Assembly: GCF_963678635.1 (NCBI RefSeq)
Contig: NC_087063.1
Span: 33,826,540 to 33,890,539 of the forward strand
Direction of reading: 5' to 3'
Source: Symsagittifera roscoffensis
Lineage: Eukaryota; Xenacoelomorpha; Acoela; Convolutidae
Length of the DNA stretch: 64,000 nt
Notes under the pieces: generated by a model
Told to the model about the DNA's origin: nothing
What the model saw: the letters and a program-made list of their open reading frames with translations, nothing else
The model's database searches: none
Made by a program: the position numbers and the translations under genes
Part shown: one piece after another, positions 22,440 through 33,750 of the stretch
How positions within the stretch are numbered: the first letter of the stretch is position 1
How the letters are laid out: each line of letters begins with the position of its first letter

Positions 22440-23475
22440 TTGTTTTTGATTTTATAACAAGTGTGCAAAAAGTTTTATGAAAACTTTTGCAAGTTGCAAA
22501 AACTGTAATGATTTTTTATACAAGTATGCGAATTTTTTTGAGAAAAATTTTTTTGCATGATGCAATTTTTTTCATGATATTTAAAAAAAATTATATGCAA
22601 AAGCAAAATTCTTTTTTCTTATGCATATGCTAAAAACGCAAAATTTTATTGTAAAATCTTTGTTAAATTATTGCTAAATTTTTTTCATAATTGATGACTT
22701 TGAGTGCTATTCCCTGTCTTAATACATTGTTTTTCTGATGTTTACGGTCAACATACATGCAAAAAATGAATTTTTTAATGATCCGTATTTGTTTTAGATT
22801 TTATAAAAAGTATGCAAAAAGTTTTTTGAAAGATTTGCAAGTTGCAGAAACTGTAAGGGTTTTTTAAAAAAGTAAGCAAAATTTTTTGAGAAAATATTTT
22901 TTTGCATGGTGCAATTTCTTTCATGATATTTAAAAAATATATATGCAAAACCAAAATTCTTTTTTTCTTCTGCATATGCTAAAAACGCAAAATTTCATTG
23001 TATAAATTTTGTTAAACTATTGCAAAAAGTTTTTCCTAATTGATGATTTTGAGTGCTATTTTCCATCTTAGTACATTGTTTTTTTGATGTTTTTGATTGA
23101 GATACGTGCAAAATTAGATTTTTTAATTACAAATTTAAAACAAAGATTTTCTTAAACTTTATTTTTTAACAGTGCAAGAAAAGTTTGTTACATTTTTCTT
23201 TAAATGCGAACTTTTTTTTTGGTTTTTTTGAACAAGTGTGCAAAAAATGTTATGAAAACTTTTGGAAGTTGCAAAAATAGTTAAAAATGTAATTATTTCT
23301 TAAACAACTATGCAAACTTTCTCGAGAAAAAAAAATTTGCATGATATTATTTTTTCATTATTGATGACTTTGAGTGCTATTGCCTATCTTAATACATTGT
23401 TTTTCTGATGTTTATGGTCAACATACATGCGAAAAATGAACTTTTTAATGATCAAAATTAGGACAAAGAAATTCA
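22440..23475. repeat. Three imperfect ~350-420 bp tandem repeats (unit 2)
   Basis: Second copy of the array at 14230-15265, nearly identical. Confidence 0.7.
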
Positions 23476-23853
23476 TAAAATTCCGTTTTCATCAGTGCAA
23501 GAAAATTTTGTGACAATTTTCTTTAAAATGCAAAAATATTTCAATAAATTTTCTAATTTGCGAGATTTTCTTTGATTTTCTCCAATCAATGTGCCAGAAA
23601 AATTATTAAAATTTTGCATGGTGCGAATATTATTGTGAAGTATTTAACAAGTTCGCAAAAATTGTAATGATCATCAGAAGATATTAAAATTAGTTTAATT
23701 TTTTTGCCATCTCCACAACAAAACACAATAAAAATATTTACCAATTGTAACAAATTTTTCTATGACCTTATCTCTTGGTTCCTATCTCTTAAAACTAAAA
23801 TCAATAGATGTTATAAAATTGAATTACAAAACACAAGACAACAAACAAACTCT

Positions 23854-24159
23854 TTACAAATCGAAGAGCTGTCGAGCAGCTGAGTTCTCAATGTTTTGCA
23901 AATTCTCAATGGAGCGCAAAGCTGGTCTTGCCGTCGCCGTGAGTTGTGTTGGTGGTTCGCTGACTGGAGTTCTTGGGTCAGAGAACCCATCATCCTCTTC
24001 GATGGTAATTGGGTTGTCCACAGATCCCTTCCCAAAGAAAGAGGAAATCGTCGATTGTTCCAAGTTGTTTCTCTGTGATGGGTTTTTTGTCAAATGATGT
24101 TTGTTGAAATCCCTTTGCATCACTTCAACGATGTGCCAGACTTGGATTGGGATGTCCAT
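23854..24159 (-). CDS. Small protein with PIP-box-like and SUMO-interaction-like motifs (unit 2)
   Basis: Second intact copy of the 101-residue ORF, identical in protein sequence to that at 15643-15948. It retains QSTISSFF (residues 35-42) and ITIEEDD (51-57). Its CCAAT cluster lies upstream at 24539, 24589 and 24628. Confidence 0.6.
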   Translation of the reverse strand: MDIPIQVWHIVEVMQRDFNKHHLTKNPSQRNNLEQSTISSFFGKGSVDNPITIEEDDGFSDPRTPVSEPPTQLTATARPALRSIENLQNIENSAARQLFDL

Positions 24160-24882
24160 TCGTGCTAGAAAAACTCCACAGACTGTTTCTCGCTCTTAGA
24201 TTTGTGCTAGATCAAGCGAAAACTCTACCTAGAACATTAAGTTGCTGTTTTGCACTGAGAAGATCATTTTGAGCAATAAGTTGAATAAAAGAGTTTAAAA
24301 AACGGTTGATATACAGTTGAGAGAGAGGTGGTTGACGGTAGTTAACTTGAAATTAAATTGAATAGAGCTGAAAGAGGACGTAGTTGACAGCTGTTAAGTT
24401 CGAAATACAATGATTTTTAGTTAAGAGAGAGGGGTACCTTCAACTCGAATGTAAGTAATCGATTTTCCATATTTGGTCTGTAGTCGTGTTCAATCAAATT
24501 TCAGCTTTCTTTTAAAATTTGTTTTATAAAATTCGTGTCCAATCGGAAACAAAATTCCATTTTAGGAACTTGTTACACATTGTTGTTTCCAATCACAAAA
24601 TTGTTCATTTACCTTAGGTTGTCGTGTCCAATAAAAGCAAGTTCACCTTTTAAGAACTTGAATCTTCCAAATAAAAAAGATACACAAAAGCAATCGCAAA
24701 AATGAATGATCAAAAGTTTATGCTGTAAAAAAAAGAAATATTGCCGATATAATAACAAAAGAAACAAAATTAGAACAAGTAACATCTCTGGAAACTTTAT
24801 CATCAAATCATTTGAATTTTGTTTATGTAATCAATGAGAAATTGCTGATTTTTGAGTAGATGGACAAAGTCTTTGATTTTGA
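24160..24882. promoter_or_regulatory. CCAAT cluster upstream of the PIP/SIM ORF (unit 2)
   Basis: Three CCAAT motifs (24539-24543, about 24589, about 24628) with the same spacing as in unit 1. No ORF worth calling lies here; the minus frame 24806-24609 is hydrophobic, low-complexity and not supported. Confidence 0.4.
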
Positions 24883-25359
24883 TGTAAATTTGAGAGGTTA
24901 ACTGAAAGTTGATGAATTTTTCACAGCAAATCTTTGGAATTCTGATCGCAAACCTGATCAAGCAGGATTTTAAGCTTTAAAATCTTTGAAGAAAATGAAG
25001 GAATAAAGAAATTTGCTGGGGAGTTTTCACGAGTTTGGGAATTGGGTAGGGAATAAAAAGAGTCTTCGATATTTTATCGTACAACATTTTGATTAACTTC
25101 AATTTTTCTAAAAAGTAAAAAAAAAATTTTTCTTGTCTGTTGTAACTCAGCAGTAAGTTTATAGCTTTGATACTCAATGCTCGGTTCAAAAGTAAACTCT
25201 TTGATTGAGTAAGTTTCCCTGAAGAGACCTGTAATTAGTCGGAGAACTCAAATGATGATTATTTTTTATCCAAAGTTATGTCTAGAAACTGCTTAGTTCT
25301 GATTGGTTGATCTTCTAAAATGGAAATTTCTAGAGTTTTCACTATGATTTGAAAATTGC
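24883..25359. other. Non-coding spacer between divergent halves of the element
   Basis: This stretch separates the minus-strand genes from the plus-strand polymerase promoter. It recurs at about 30190-30655 in unit 3 at slightly lower identity. A CTGATTGGTTGA motif (an inverted CCAAT box) at about 25297-25308 lies just before the CRE array. No supported gene. Confidence 0.5.
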
Positions 25360-25600
25360 GTGTGTGATGACGTCACTTCCATTCAAAGAGTGACGTCATT
25401 ACCATAAAAAGATAATTGGGTAGGCGGTGAAGTCACTTCTATTTAAAGGTTGACGTCATTACCATAAAATGATAATTGCGTAGGCGATGACGTCACTTCT
25501 ATTCAAAGAATGACAGCATGACCATAAAAGGAGAATAGCGTAGGCGATGACGTCATTGTTAGTATAAATACGCTCATTTTATTGGGTTAAATCACTAATT
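25360..25600 (+). promoter_or_regulatory. CRE-array promoter with TATA box, before the polymerase (unit 2)
   Basis: Seven evenly placed slots occur at 25368, 25391, 25428, 25451, 25488, 25511 and 25548, with spacing alternating exactly 23 and 37 bp (a 60 bp period). Five hold a perfect TGACGTCA palindrome; the slots at 25428 (TGAAGTCA) and 25511 (TGACAGCA) are degenerate. TATAAATA follows at 25563-25570, and a CCAAT box lies near 25603. TGACGTCA is the CREB/ATF site. This is the layout of an inducible viral-type enhancer-promoter, with an expected start near 25595, about 180 bp before the zinc-finger ORF. Confidence 0.7.
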
Positions 25601-25775
25601 CTGTTTGCCAATCAGAAACAGTCAATTGAATTTTACTTCAAACTTTACATTTCGTTTTTTTGCGAAAAGAATAAATTAAGTTCTCTATTCAATTTGTACT
25701 TTAAGCTTTTAATTCAGGAACATTTCTAAAGTCCCTGTTTTTTACTTTTTTAGATATTGCCAGCTCTAAACCGAA

Positions 25776-26059
25776 ATGAGGAAGTCAAGTGCGAGAAATA
25801 TGGTAATGAATACAGGAGATCTGATGCTAGACATCGAAAGAGGTGTGATTACCAAGTGTCCAAATTGTAACATTATGTCCAAGAAGAAGGAAGAGATGAA
25901 TTATCATAATGCGAAGAAGCATGCTCAACCAAACTCGAAGCAATCGACGGTTCGTCCTTCTTGTGAACAAGAGTTCGCAAGTTACTACTCTCTGCAACAA
26001 CATCGGAAAAAAAAGAACATGGAGTTAAGCAACGAAAACCTAGTGATACAGTGGCGGAC
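25776..26059 (+). pseudogene. Zinc-finger N-terminus of the DNA polymerase ORF, truncated (unit 2)
   Basis: The frame opens with an ATG at 25776; the ATG at 25809 corresponds to the one used in unit 3. It contains a classical C-x2-C-x12-H-x4-H zinc finger (CPNC ... HNAKKH) and a second, degenerate finger. It is cut at about 26059, where sequence switches to a copy of the region seen at about 12726 in unit 1. In unit 3 the same leader continues towards the family B polymerase. It lies 180 bp downstream of the predicted transcription start of the CRE promoter. Confidence 0.5.
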
Positions 26060-26747
26060 TTATAAATCTGGCAGTACTCTTCTTTTTGTAATCTCCTCTC
26101 CATTTTTTTAACAAAATTATTGAACTTTCTGTGCTTCTATACAAGTAAGAACTAAAACAGTTTTTCAAAAGATGGAGCCACCATCTTTCATCATCTGTCC
26201 ACCACTCTTGTAGTTTCTTGTAGCATTTCAAATTCAGACATTGAAAACGTTTTTGATAGTAACATATTTCTTACTAAAACAAACAAAGGAGCTTGTAACA
26301 ACTCGAATTGTTGTATCATTTTAAACTTAAGTTGTTATCACCATAAAATCTTTTTCCCCTATTTATAGTTTAATTTGTTTTTTTTGTGTAGCCAATCAAA
26401 ACCTCAAAATATGGCAAAAAAATTGATAACAACCATCGAAACACAGAAATTCAAGAAATATTGATAGGTTTTTAACTACATTCTTGTTTGTAACTTCGTT
26501 CAAATAAGACAAAATCCACTCAAATTTAGATAAAACAAAAAGTAAAAAAGTTTATTCTGTAATTTCTTAAGCAATAACTGGAAAATTAACTGATAATTGG
26601 TTAGTGTTTTGTGTCAATTTCGATTAAATTGTATATTTGGTCAGACTTTTTCCCAGATATCCTAGCTCTAAATATACACTTTAGTGAGAAAAATAGTTTT
26701 GAACCAATGATAGTTCAATTACCAGACCTACAAAACGTCACAAAGCA

Positions 26748-27130
26748 TTACTCAAGTTTACAATTATTAACAAACCTAAAACCTCCCAAAATTTGGGACA
26801 TATGTTTGAATTCATTCAAAGTATAGTTGACATATGCAACTTGCTTCAAGTCTTCATTTTCCTTTGCAGTGAAGATTCGAATCTGAATGTAGGCTGGCTT
26901 GTTCACATTGACTTCTTGGTTGTGACACACACCCTCCTCATGTTGTATGTTGCTATTTCATGTACTCTATTACAGATGTCGAGCTCCTGATACATAGTTG
27001 ATTCTTTACCAGATTTGGCTTCATATATAGGTACGAGTCCAAGGTTTTCAGTATCGTGAATAACAGTATTCCGGATTGCCGATATTGCTTCTCCTTCTTT
27101 TTCACTAAAAGTGACTTGTTGAGACTTTTC
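26748..27130 (-). pseudogene. Unknown two-frame ORF of the element (unit 3)
   Basis: Divergent copy of 13410-13795. The second frame (26930-26748, 60 codons) remains open and differs from unit 1 at about half a dozen residues. The first frame is recognisable but altered. Confidence 0.35.
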
Positions 27131-27504
27131 AATTATCCCAAATTATTTTCTTTTTGATTAGTTGAAAGCACGGTTCGAAGTATATTTTCCCCTTGTAGGG
27201 TTTTTGGAGCCAAAATTCAATATAAATAGGACTTACAACTTTTCTTGAGTGCATTTTTGAAGAATAAACTGATAAGATGAGGAAAAATGAGAGAAATGTT
27301 TTTGAGATTAAATGAAAATGGAAGTAAGCAGTATGAGTCATCGCGATTTCCATATATGAAAATAGTACCAAAAATGTAAAAAACAACTATATAAAACAAC
27401 CTTTTTCTGCAAAATTTATTCTTCCCAATGGCAGCTGCTATGTGTCAAGCTCTTCCCAGCTTTTAATCAGATTATAATAATAAATCGATGTTCACTTCTG
27501 TTCA

Positions 27505-28620
27505 ATTTGTTTTTGATTTTATAACATGTGTGCAAAAAGTTTTATGAAAATTTTTGCAAGTTGCAAAAACTGTAATGATTTTTATAAACAAGTGAAAAAT
27601 TTTTTGTATGATGCAATTTTTTTCATGATATTTAAAAAAAATTATATGCAAAAGCAAAATTCTTTTTTCTTATGCATATGCTAAAAACGCAAAATTTTAT
27701 TGTAAAATCTTTTTTAAATTATTGCTAAAGTTTTTTCATAATTGATGACTTTGAGTGCTATTCCCTAGCCTAATACATTGTTTTTCTGATGTTTACGGTC
27801 AACATACATGCAAAAAATGAACTTTTTAATGATCCGTATTTGTTTTAGATTTTATAACAAGTATGCAAAAAATTTTATGAAAGATTTGCAAGTTGCAGAA
27901 ACTGTAATGATTTTTTAAAAAAGTAAGCAAAATTTTTCGAGAAAAATTTTTTTGCATGATGCAATTTCTTTCATGATATTTAAAAAATATATATGCAAAA
28001 CCAAAATTCTTTTTTTCTTCTGCGTATGCTATAAACGCAAAATTTCATTGTATAAAATTTGTTAAATTATTGCAAAAATTTTTTCTTAATTGATGATTTT
28101 GAGTGCTATTCCCTATCTTAGTACATTGTTTTTTTGATGTTTTTGATTGTGATACGTAAAAATAGATTTTTTAATGATCAAATATAAAACAAAGAATTTC
28201 TTAAACTTTCTTTTTTAACAGTGCAAGAAAAGTTTGTTACATTTTTCTTTAAATGCGAACTTTTTTTTTAGTTTATTTTTGAACAAGTGTGCAAAAAATT
28301 TTATGAAAACTTTTGAAAGTTGCAAAAATAGTTAAAAATGTAATTATTTTCTAAACAACTATGCAAACTTTCTGGAGAAAAAAAAAATTGCATGATAATT
28401 TTTTTTCATGATTTTTAAAAAACATATGCAAAACCAAACTTTTCTCATGCAGATGCTAAAAACGCAAAATTTTATTGTAAAAATTTTGTTATATTTTGCT
28501 AAAATTTTTTCATAATTGATGACTTTGAGTGCTATTACCTATCTTAATACATTGTTTTTCTGATGTTTATGGTCAACATACATGCAAAAAATGAATTTTT
28601 AATGATCAAAATTAGAACAA
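27505..28620. repeat. Imperfect tandem repeats (unit 3)
   Basis: Divergent copy of the array at 14230-15265. The third repeat is more complete here, including a TTTTTCATGATT block and an adjacent segment near 28400-28510 that are deleted in units 1 and 2. Confidence 0.65.
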
Positions 28621-29077
28621 AGAAAGTCATAAATTTCCATTTTCATCAGTGCAAGAAAATTTTTTGACAATTTTCTTTAAATTGCAAAATCATTTCAAAA
28701 AATTTTCTAATTTGCGAGATTTTCTTTGATTTTCTCCAACAAATAAGCCAAAAAAATTATTAAAATTTTTCATGGTGCGAATATTATTGTGAAGTATTTA
28801 ACAAGTTCGCGAAAATTGTAATGATCATCAGAAGATATTAAAATTAGTTTAATTTTTTTGCCATCTTCACAACAAAACACTATTAAAATATTTACCAATT
28901 GCAAGACAAATTGATTTTCAACAAAATTTTTTCGAAAATTTTTCAAAAAAACATTGCGTTTGCAATATTTGCAACGAATTTTTCTATGGATTTATCTCTT
29001 GGTTCCTATCTCTTAAAACTAAAATCAATAGATGTTATAAAATTGAATTACAAAACACAAGACAACAAACAAACTCT

Positions 29078-29463
29078 TTACAAATCGAAGAGCTGTCGAG
29101 CAGCTGAGCTCTCAATGTTTTGCAAATTCTCAATGGAGCGCAAAGCTGGTCTTGCCGTCGCCGTGAGTTGAGTTGGTGGTTCGCTGACTGGAGTTCTTGG
29201 GTCAGAGAACCCATCATCCTCTTCGATGGTAATTGGGTTGTCCACAGATCCCTTCCCAAAGAAAGAGGAAATCGTCGATTGGTTGAGCCACATATCTAGA
29301 GTCAGGAGTGTCGGGGTAGTTCACTCCCACATGCTCAGACACTTGCTACATCATTTGCATTGTTCCAAGTTGCTTCTCTGTGATGGATTTTTGTCACATG
29401 ATGTTTGTTGAAATCCCTTCGCATCACTTCAACGATGTGCCAGACTTGGATTGGGATGTCCAT
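29078..29463 (-). pseudogene. PIP/SIM ORF, interrupted copy (unit 3)
   Basis: The homologous ATG is at 29463. A one-base difference in a homopolymer and an 81 bp block present only here (about 29283-29363, bounded by CAAT on both sides) bring in-frame stops. The motif half from 29293 onward remains open and keeps QSTISSFF and ITIEEDD. Units 1 and 2 may have lost the 81 bp by recombination between the CAAT repeats, or unit 3 gained it. Confidence 0.5.
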
Positions 29464-29759
29464 TCGTGCTAGAAAAACTCCACAGACTGTTTCTCGCTCT
29501 TAGATTTGTGCTAGATCAAGCGAAAACTCTACCTAGAACATTAAGTTGCTGTTTTGCACTGAGAAGATCATTTTGAGCAATAAGTTGAATAAAAGAGTTT
29601 AAAAAACGGTTGATTTACAGTTGAGAGAGAGGTGGTTGACGGTAGTTAACTTGAAATTAAAATGAATAGAGCTGAAAGAGGAAGTAGTTGACAGCCGTTA
29701 AGTTCGAAATACAATAATTTTTAGTTAAGAGAGAGGGGTACCTTCAACTCGAATGTAAG

Positions 29760-30190
29760 TAATCGATTTTCCATATTTGGTCTGTAGTCGCGTTCAATCA
29801 AATTTCAGCTTTCTTTTAGAATTTTTTTAAATGAAAGTCGTGTCCAATCGGAAACAAAATTCCATTTTAGGAACTTGTTACACATTGTTGTTTCCAATCA
29901 CAAAATTGTTCCTTTACCTTAGGTTGTCGTGTCCAATAACAACAAAATCACCTTTTAAGAACTTAATTCTTCCAAATAAAAAAGATACACAAAAGCAATC
30001 GCAAAAATGAATGATCAAAAGTTTATGGTGTAAAAAAAAGAAATATTGCCGTTATAAGTAACAAAAGAAAGAAAATTAGAACAAGTAACATCTCTGGAAA
30101 CTTTATCATCAAGTCATTTGAATTTTTTGTATGTAATCAATGAGAAATTGCTGATTTTTGAGTAGATGGACAAGTTCTTTGATTTTGATG
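29760..30190. promoter_or_regulatory. CCAAT cluster upstream of the PIP/SIM ORF (unit 3)
   Basis: CCAAT at 29844-29848, 29894-29898 and 29933-29937, keeping the order and spacing seen in units 1 and 2 although the surrounding sequence has diverged. Confidence 0.4.
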
Positions 30191-30659
30191 TAGATTTGAG
30201 AGGGTAACTGAAAGTTGATGAATTTTTCACAGCAAATCTCTGGAATTCCGATCGCAAACCTGATCAAGCAGGTTTTTGAGCTTTAAAATCTTTGAAGAAA
30301 ATGAAGGAATAAAGGAATTTGCTGGGGAGTTTTCACGAGTTTGGGAATTGGGTAGGGATTAAAAAGAGTCTTTAATATTTTATCGTACAACCTTTTGATT
30401 AACTTCAAATTTTCTAAAAAGATAAAAAAAAAACTCTTTCTTGTCTGTTGTAACTCAGCAGTAAGTTTATAGCTTTGATACTCAATGCTCGCTTCGAAAG
30501 TAAACTCTTTGATTGAGTAAGTTTCCCTGAAGAGACCTTTAATTAGTCGGAGAACTCAAATAATGATTATTTTTTATCCAAAAGTATGTCTAGAAACTGC
30601 TTAGTTCTGATTGGTTGATTTTCTAAAATAGAAATTTCTAGAGTTTTCACTATGATTAG

Positions 30660-30900
30660 AAAATTGCGTGCGTAATGACGTCACTTCCATTTAAAGAGTG
30701 ACGTCATTACCATAAAAAGATAATTGGGTAGGCGGTGAAGTCACTTCTATTTAAAAGTTGACGTCATTACCATAAAATGATAATTGCGTAGGCGATGACG
30801 TCACTTCTATTCAAAGAATGACAGCATGACCATAAAAGGAGAATAGCGTAGGCGATGACGTCATTGTTAGTATAAATACGCTCATTTTATTGGGTTAAAT
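30660..30900 (+). promoter_or_regulatory. CRE-array promoter with TATA box, before the polymerase (unit 3)
   Basis: The seven slots are at 30676, 30699, 30736, 30759, 30796, 30819 and 30856, again with 23/37 bp alternation. The same five are intact TGACGTCA and the same two are degenerate as in unit 2. TATAAATA lies at 30871-30878. The array is unchanged in its sites although the flanks differ by substitutions. Confidence 0.7.
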
Positions 30901-31114
30901 CACTAATTCTGTTTGCCAATCAGAAACAGTCAATTGAATTTTACTTCAATCTTTACATTTCGTTACTTTGCGTAAAGAATAAACTAAGTTCTCTATTCAA
31001 TTGGTACTTTAAGCTTTTAATTTTGGAACCTTTCTAAAGTCCCTGTTTTTTACTTTTTATAGATATTGCCAGCTCTAAACCGAAACGAGAAAGTCAAGTG
31101 CGAGAAATAAGGTA

Positions 31115-31414
31115 ATGAGTACAGGAGATCTGATGCTAGACATCGAAAGAGGTGTGATTACCAAGTGTCCAAATTGTAACATTATGTCCAAGGAGAAGGA
31201 AGAGATGAATTATCATATTGCGAAGAAGCATGCTCAACCAAATTCTAAGCAATCGACGGTTCGTCCTTCTTGTGAACAAGAGTTCGCAAGTTACTACTCT
31301 CTGCAACAACATCGGAGAAAGGAACAAGGAGTTAAGCAACGAAAACCTAGTGATACAGTGGCGGACTTGAACAAGATTGTGGAGGAAGAAGAGAAAGATG
31401 AAGGAGGAACCTAG
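31115..31414 (+). pseudogene. Zinc-finger leader of the DNA polymerase (unit 3)
   Basis: The 99-codon frame begins MSTGDLM. It has a C2H2 finger (CPNC at about residues 17-20, H-x4-H near 34-39), a degenerate second finger, then an acidic stretch ending EEEEKDEGGT. A frameshift near 31400 separates it from the polymerase body. In this family a zinc-finger leader precedes the polymerase in the same gene. It sits 237 bp after the TATA box at 30871. Confidence 0.5.
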
Positions 31415-31940
31415 TGCTTGTCAACATTTCCTAGAAGATACGGAGGTGGAAAATGGGAGACATAAAGTATTTAACATCCAAATGTCCATGTTGGATACAA
31501 AGTTATCAATGAGAAACTCGAACTTGAAGAAGTCTTCAACAAGCTCGATTCTGCCGCTAAAACCAGCATTGCTCTGGGGTTTGTTCTTCGAAATATTGAG
31601 ACTGGTGAATATCGATATTTCTACGCCCATGAAAACAATACTCTATTTGAAAAATCCCAATTACTCTGTACGAAAGCGGATTTGATAACAATTCAAGGAA
31701 AAATAGAAAAACTTGATACTGTGGAGCAATGAACCCAAGAACGCCAGAACACAAAATGGAGATTCAAGTGGATTAATAACGTTACATTTTTTGCTGCTTT
31801 GCTGAAAAACATCCCAATGGGATGTCCGGACTCTGTCATACCTGAACCTTTACTACGACATACGCAAGTGAACTGTCTTTTATCTAACAAAGACAAGGAA
31901 CCTTGCAAAGATCATTTGGGTCTTTTCCGCGCATTAGCCA
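31415..31940 (+). pseudogene. DNA polymerase pseudogene, segment before the tandem duplication
   Basis: Coding-like sequence continues in alternating frames, with stops near 31730 and 31941. It belongs to the N-terminal region between the zinc-finger leader and the exonuclease domain of the virus-type family B polymerase. No catalytic motif is in this piece. Shadow frames on the minus strand are not believed. Confidence 0.45.
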
Positions 31941-33750
31941 TGTAAATGAACGGACGCAATGATCTCGACACTCACACTTCAAGATACTTTAGAGAATTTA
32001 TATCAACGTGTGGTCATGATCCTAAAAATTTTCGTGGAGTTTCAGAATAAGACTTACCTGTTGTCGAGGAAATTGTGCAAAAAAACTACTTCACATACGA
32101 TTTCGATATTCAAGAAGGAGAATATGTAAGAAATCAATCTCGACGAATTATCGGAAGATTTGATAAAACAGTTAAACTACTGAGATTCAACAATCATGTC
32201 ATTCATACAAATGATATAGATAGCTTCTTCAAGTATTTTGAGTGTCCGAGTTGTGACATTTTGTTCGAAAAATTCCACAATTTTAACAAATATCTTCTGA
32301 GATGCAAGGATCGAGTGAGACATGTTTATCCAAAGAACGGGTATGAGCTCCACAATACCTTGTTTGAAAAGCTAGAAGAATCCAATCTTCCAATTTCTGA
32401 AGATAACAAGCTTTTCAATAATCTAGCAATTTTCGATTTTGAGTCGATTTGTGTTCCTACAGAAGAACTAAAAGAAAAACAAACCAGGATTGGAAAATGT
32501 TCCAATTTCAGTCTCTGTATCATCGAATCTGATTGATGAACCCATCTCTTTAAACAACAAGGATCCACAGAACTTGATTATTGATTTGGTAGCTAACCTC
32601 GAAGTGTTGGCTGAAAAAAGTAAGCTGGAAATGAGAACTAAATTTCAAGATATCGAAGTGGCTGTCAATGAACGAAAGAAAAAGAGCTTTGATGAACTGA
32701 ACGAACGAGGTAAAAACTATTCAAGTAACCAATTTGAGTACGAAGACGAATGCATTGAAGATTCGGAGGAAGCAGATAAGTCAACACAATTCTTGCGAAT
32801 TCAGAAAAATCAGCTCATTGACTTGAAACAACATTTGGAGAAATTTAAAAATACTTTATCTGTTTTTGATTTTTAACAGCGGTAGATATGATTGGAAATT
32901 GATCAAGTCCTACTCAATCTTTTATTTGATTCGCGATAAAGAACAAGAAACATCAGTCATCACAAAAGCGATATCTTTCAACTTTGGAGATGTACAATTT
33001 CTCGACTTACTGAAGTTTCTGGGTGGAGCAACTACTCTGGACATTTTTCTCAAAGCCTATAAAATGGCGAAATCAAAAGATTCTTTCCCTATGAGTAGTT
33101 TGATAACCCAGACAAACTTGACTTTCCCGAATTGCCTTCGTTTGAAGCTTTCTTTAGTAAACTTAGAAACAACAATCTTCTAGAAAAATTCTTCATTGAT
33201 TATGGGAAGTTGAGAAAGAGTGAGGTTGATGAACAACAAGCACTGAAAAAGCTTCAAATCAAGACTATACCTCCATCTGGATTGAATAATTACAATTACT
33301 TGCAAGAGACTTGGCAGAAAAACGGAACGACAGTGTTCAAAGAATTTTTGCAGTGGTACAATAACAAAGACGTTGTTCCAACCCTGGAGGCAATGCAAAA
33401 AATTATTCAGTTTTATCATAAAAAGGGGATAGATACGTTTAAACTTGGATGTACTCTTCCAAATCTAGACAACTAATGTCCACACAAATCTACAAATTAC
33501 AGGTTTTATCCAATTTGCGAATGTGATAAAGATTTTTAAGAAAAAACTTGAGAAGACATGACTGGTGGACCTTCAAAACTTTTAATTGATGAAACGTTCA
33601 TCAGAAATAAAGGTAAATCGATCGTTGGAATTGATGCAAGCCAGCTTTACCTTTTCTCAAAGTGTCAAGATATGCCAACAGGACTGTCCACGAGATGGGA
33701 GCTTGACACCGATATGAAGAAGTCTAAATCTAGACATAACCGATCTCACA
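31941..33750 (+). pseudogene. Protein-primed-type family B DNA polymerase pseudogene, duplicated part, copy 1
   Basis: Fragments at 32075-32536, 32490-32876, 32866-33183, 33132-33476 and 33558-33755 succeed one another in different frames. The first includes a C-x2-C ... H-type finger-like region and an exonuclease motif (IFDFES). The last includes polymerase motif A (IVGIDASQLYLFS), where the usual Pro after LY is Leu. These fit DNA_pol_B_2 enzymes of Polintons and related viruses, which copy linear DNA from a protein primer. The gene is dead here from repeated frameshifts and stops. The whole piece is repeated from 33751. Confidence 0.75.

Larger units (their letters stand above)
16672..24882. 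repeat. 8.2 kb tandem unit 2 of the virus-like element
   Basis: This 8,211 bp unit is nearly identical to 8470-16671. Unlike unit 1, it continues to the right into the CRE promoter and the zinc-finger start of the polymerase. It therefore physically links the glycoprotein half to the polymerase half of one element. The difference in length comes from small indels, including 9 bp near 23645. Confidence 0.9.
26060..31370. repeat. Third, divergent partial unit of the virus-like element
   Basis: From about 26060 the sequence matches 12726-16671 and 20929-24882, then 24883-26050, but with many more substitutions and indels than between units 1 and 2. It lacks the glycoprotein half. It keeps some sequence missing from the others, such as an 81 bp block at about 29283-29363, and lacks others, such as about 37 bp near 27215. 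It runs directly into the polymerase body. Confidence 0.85.
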
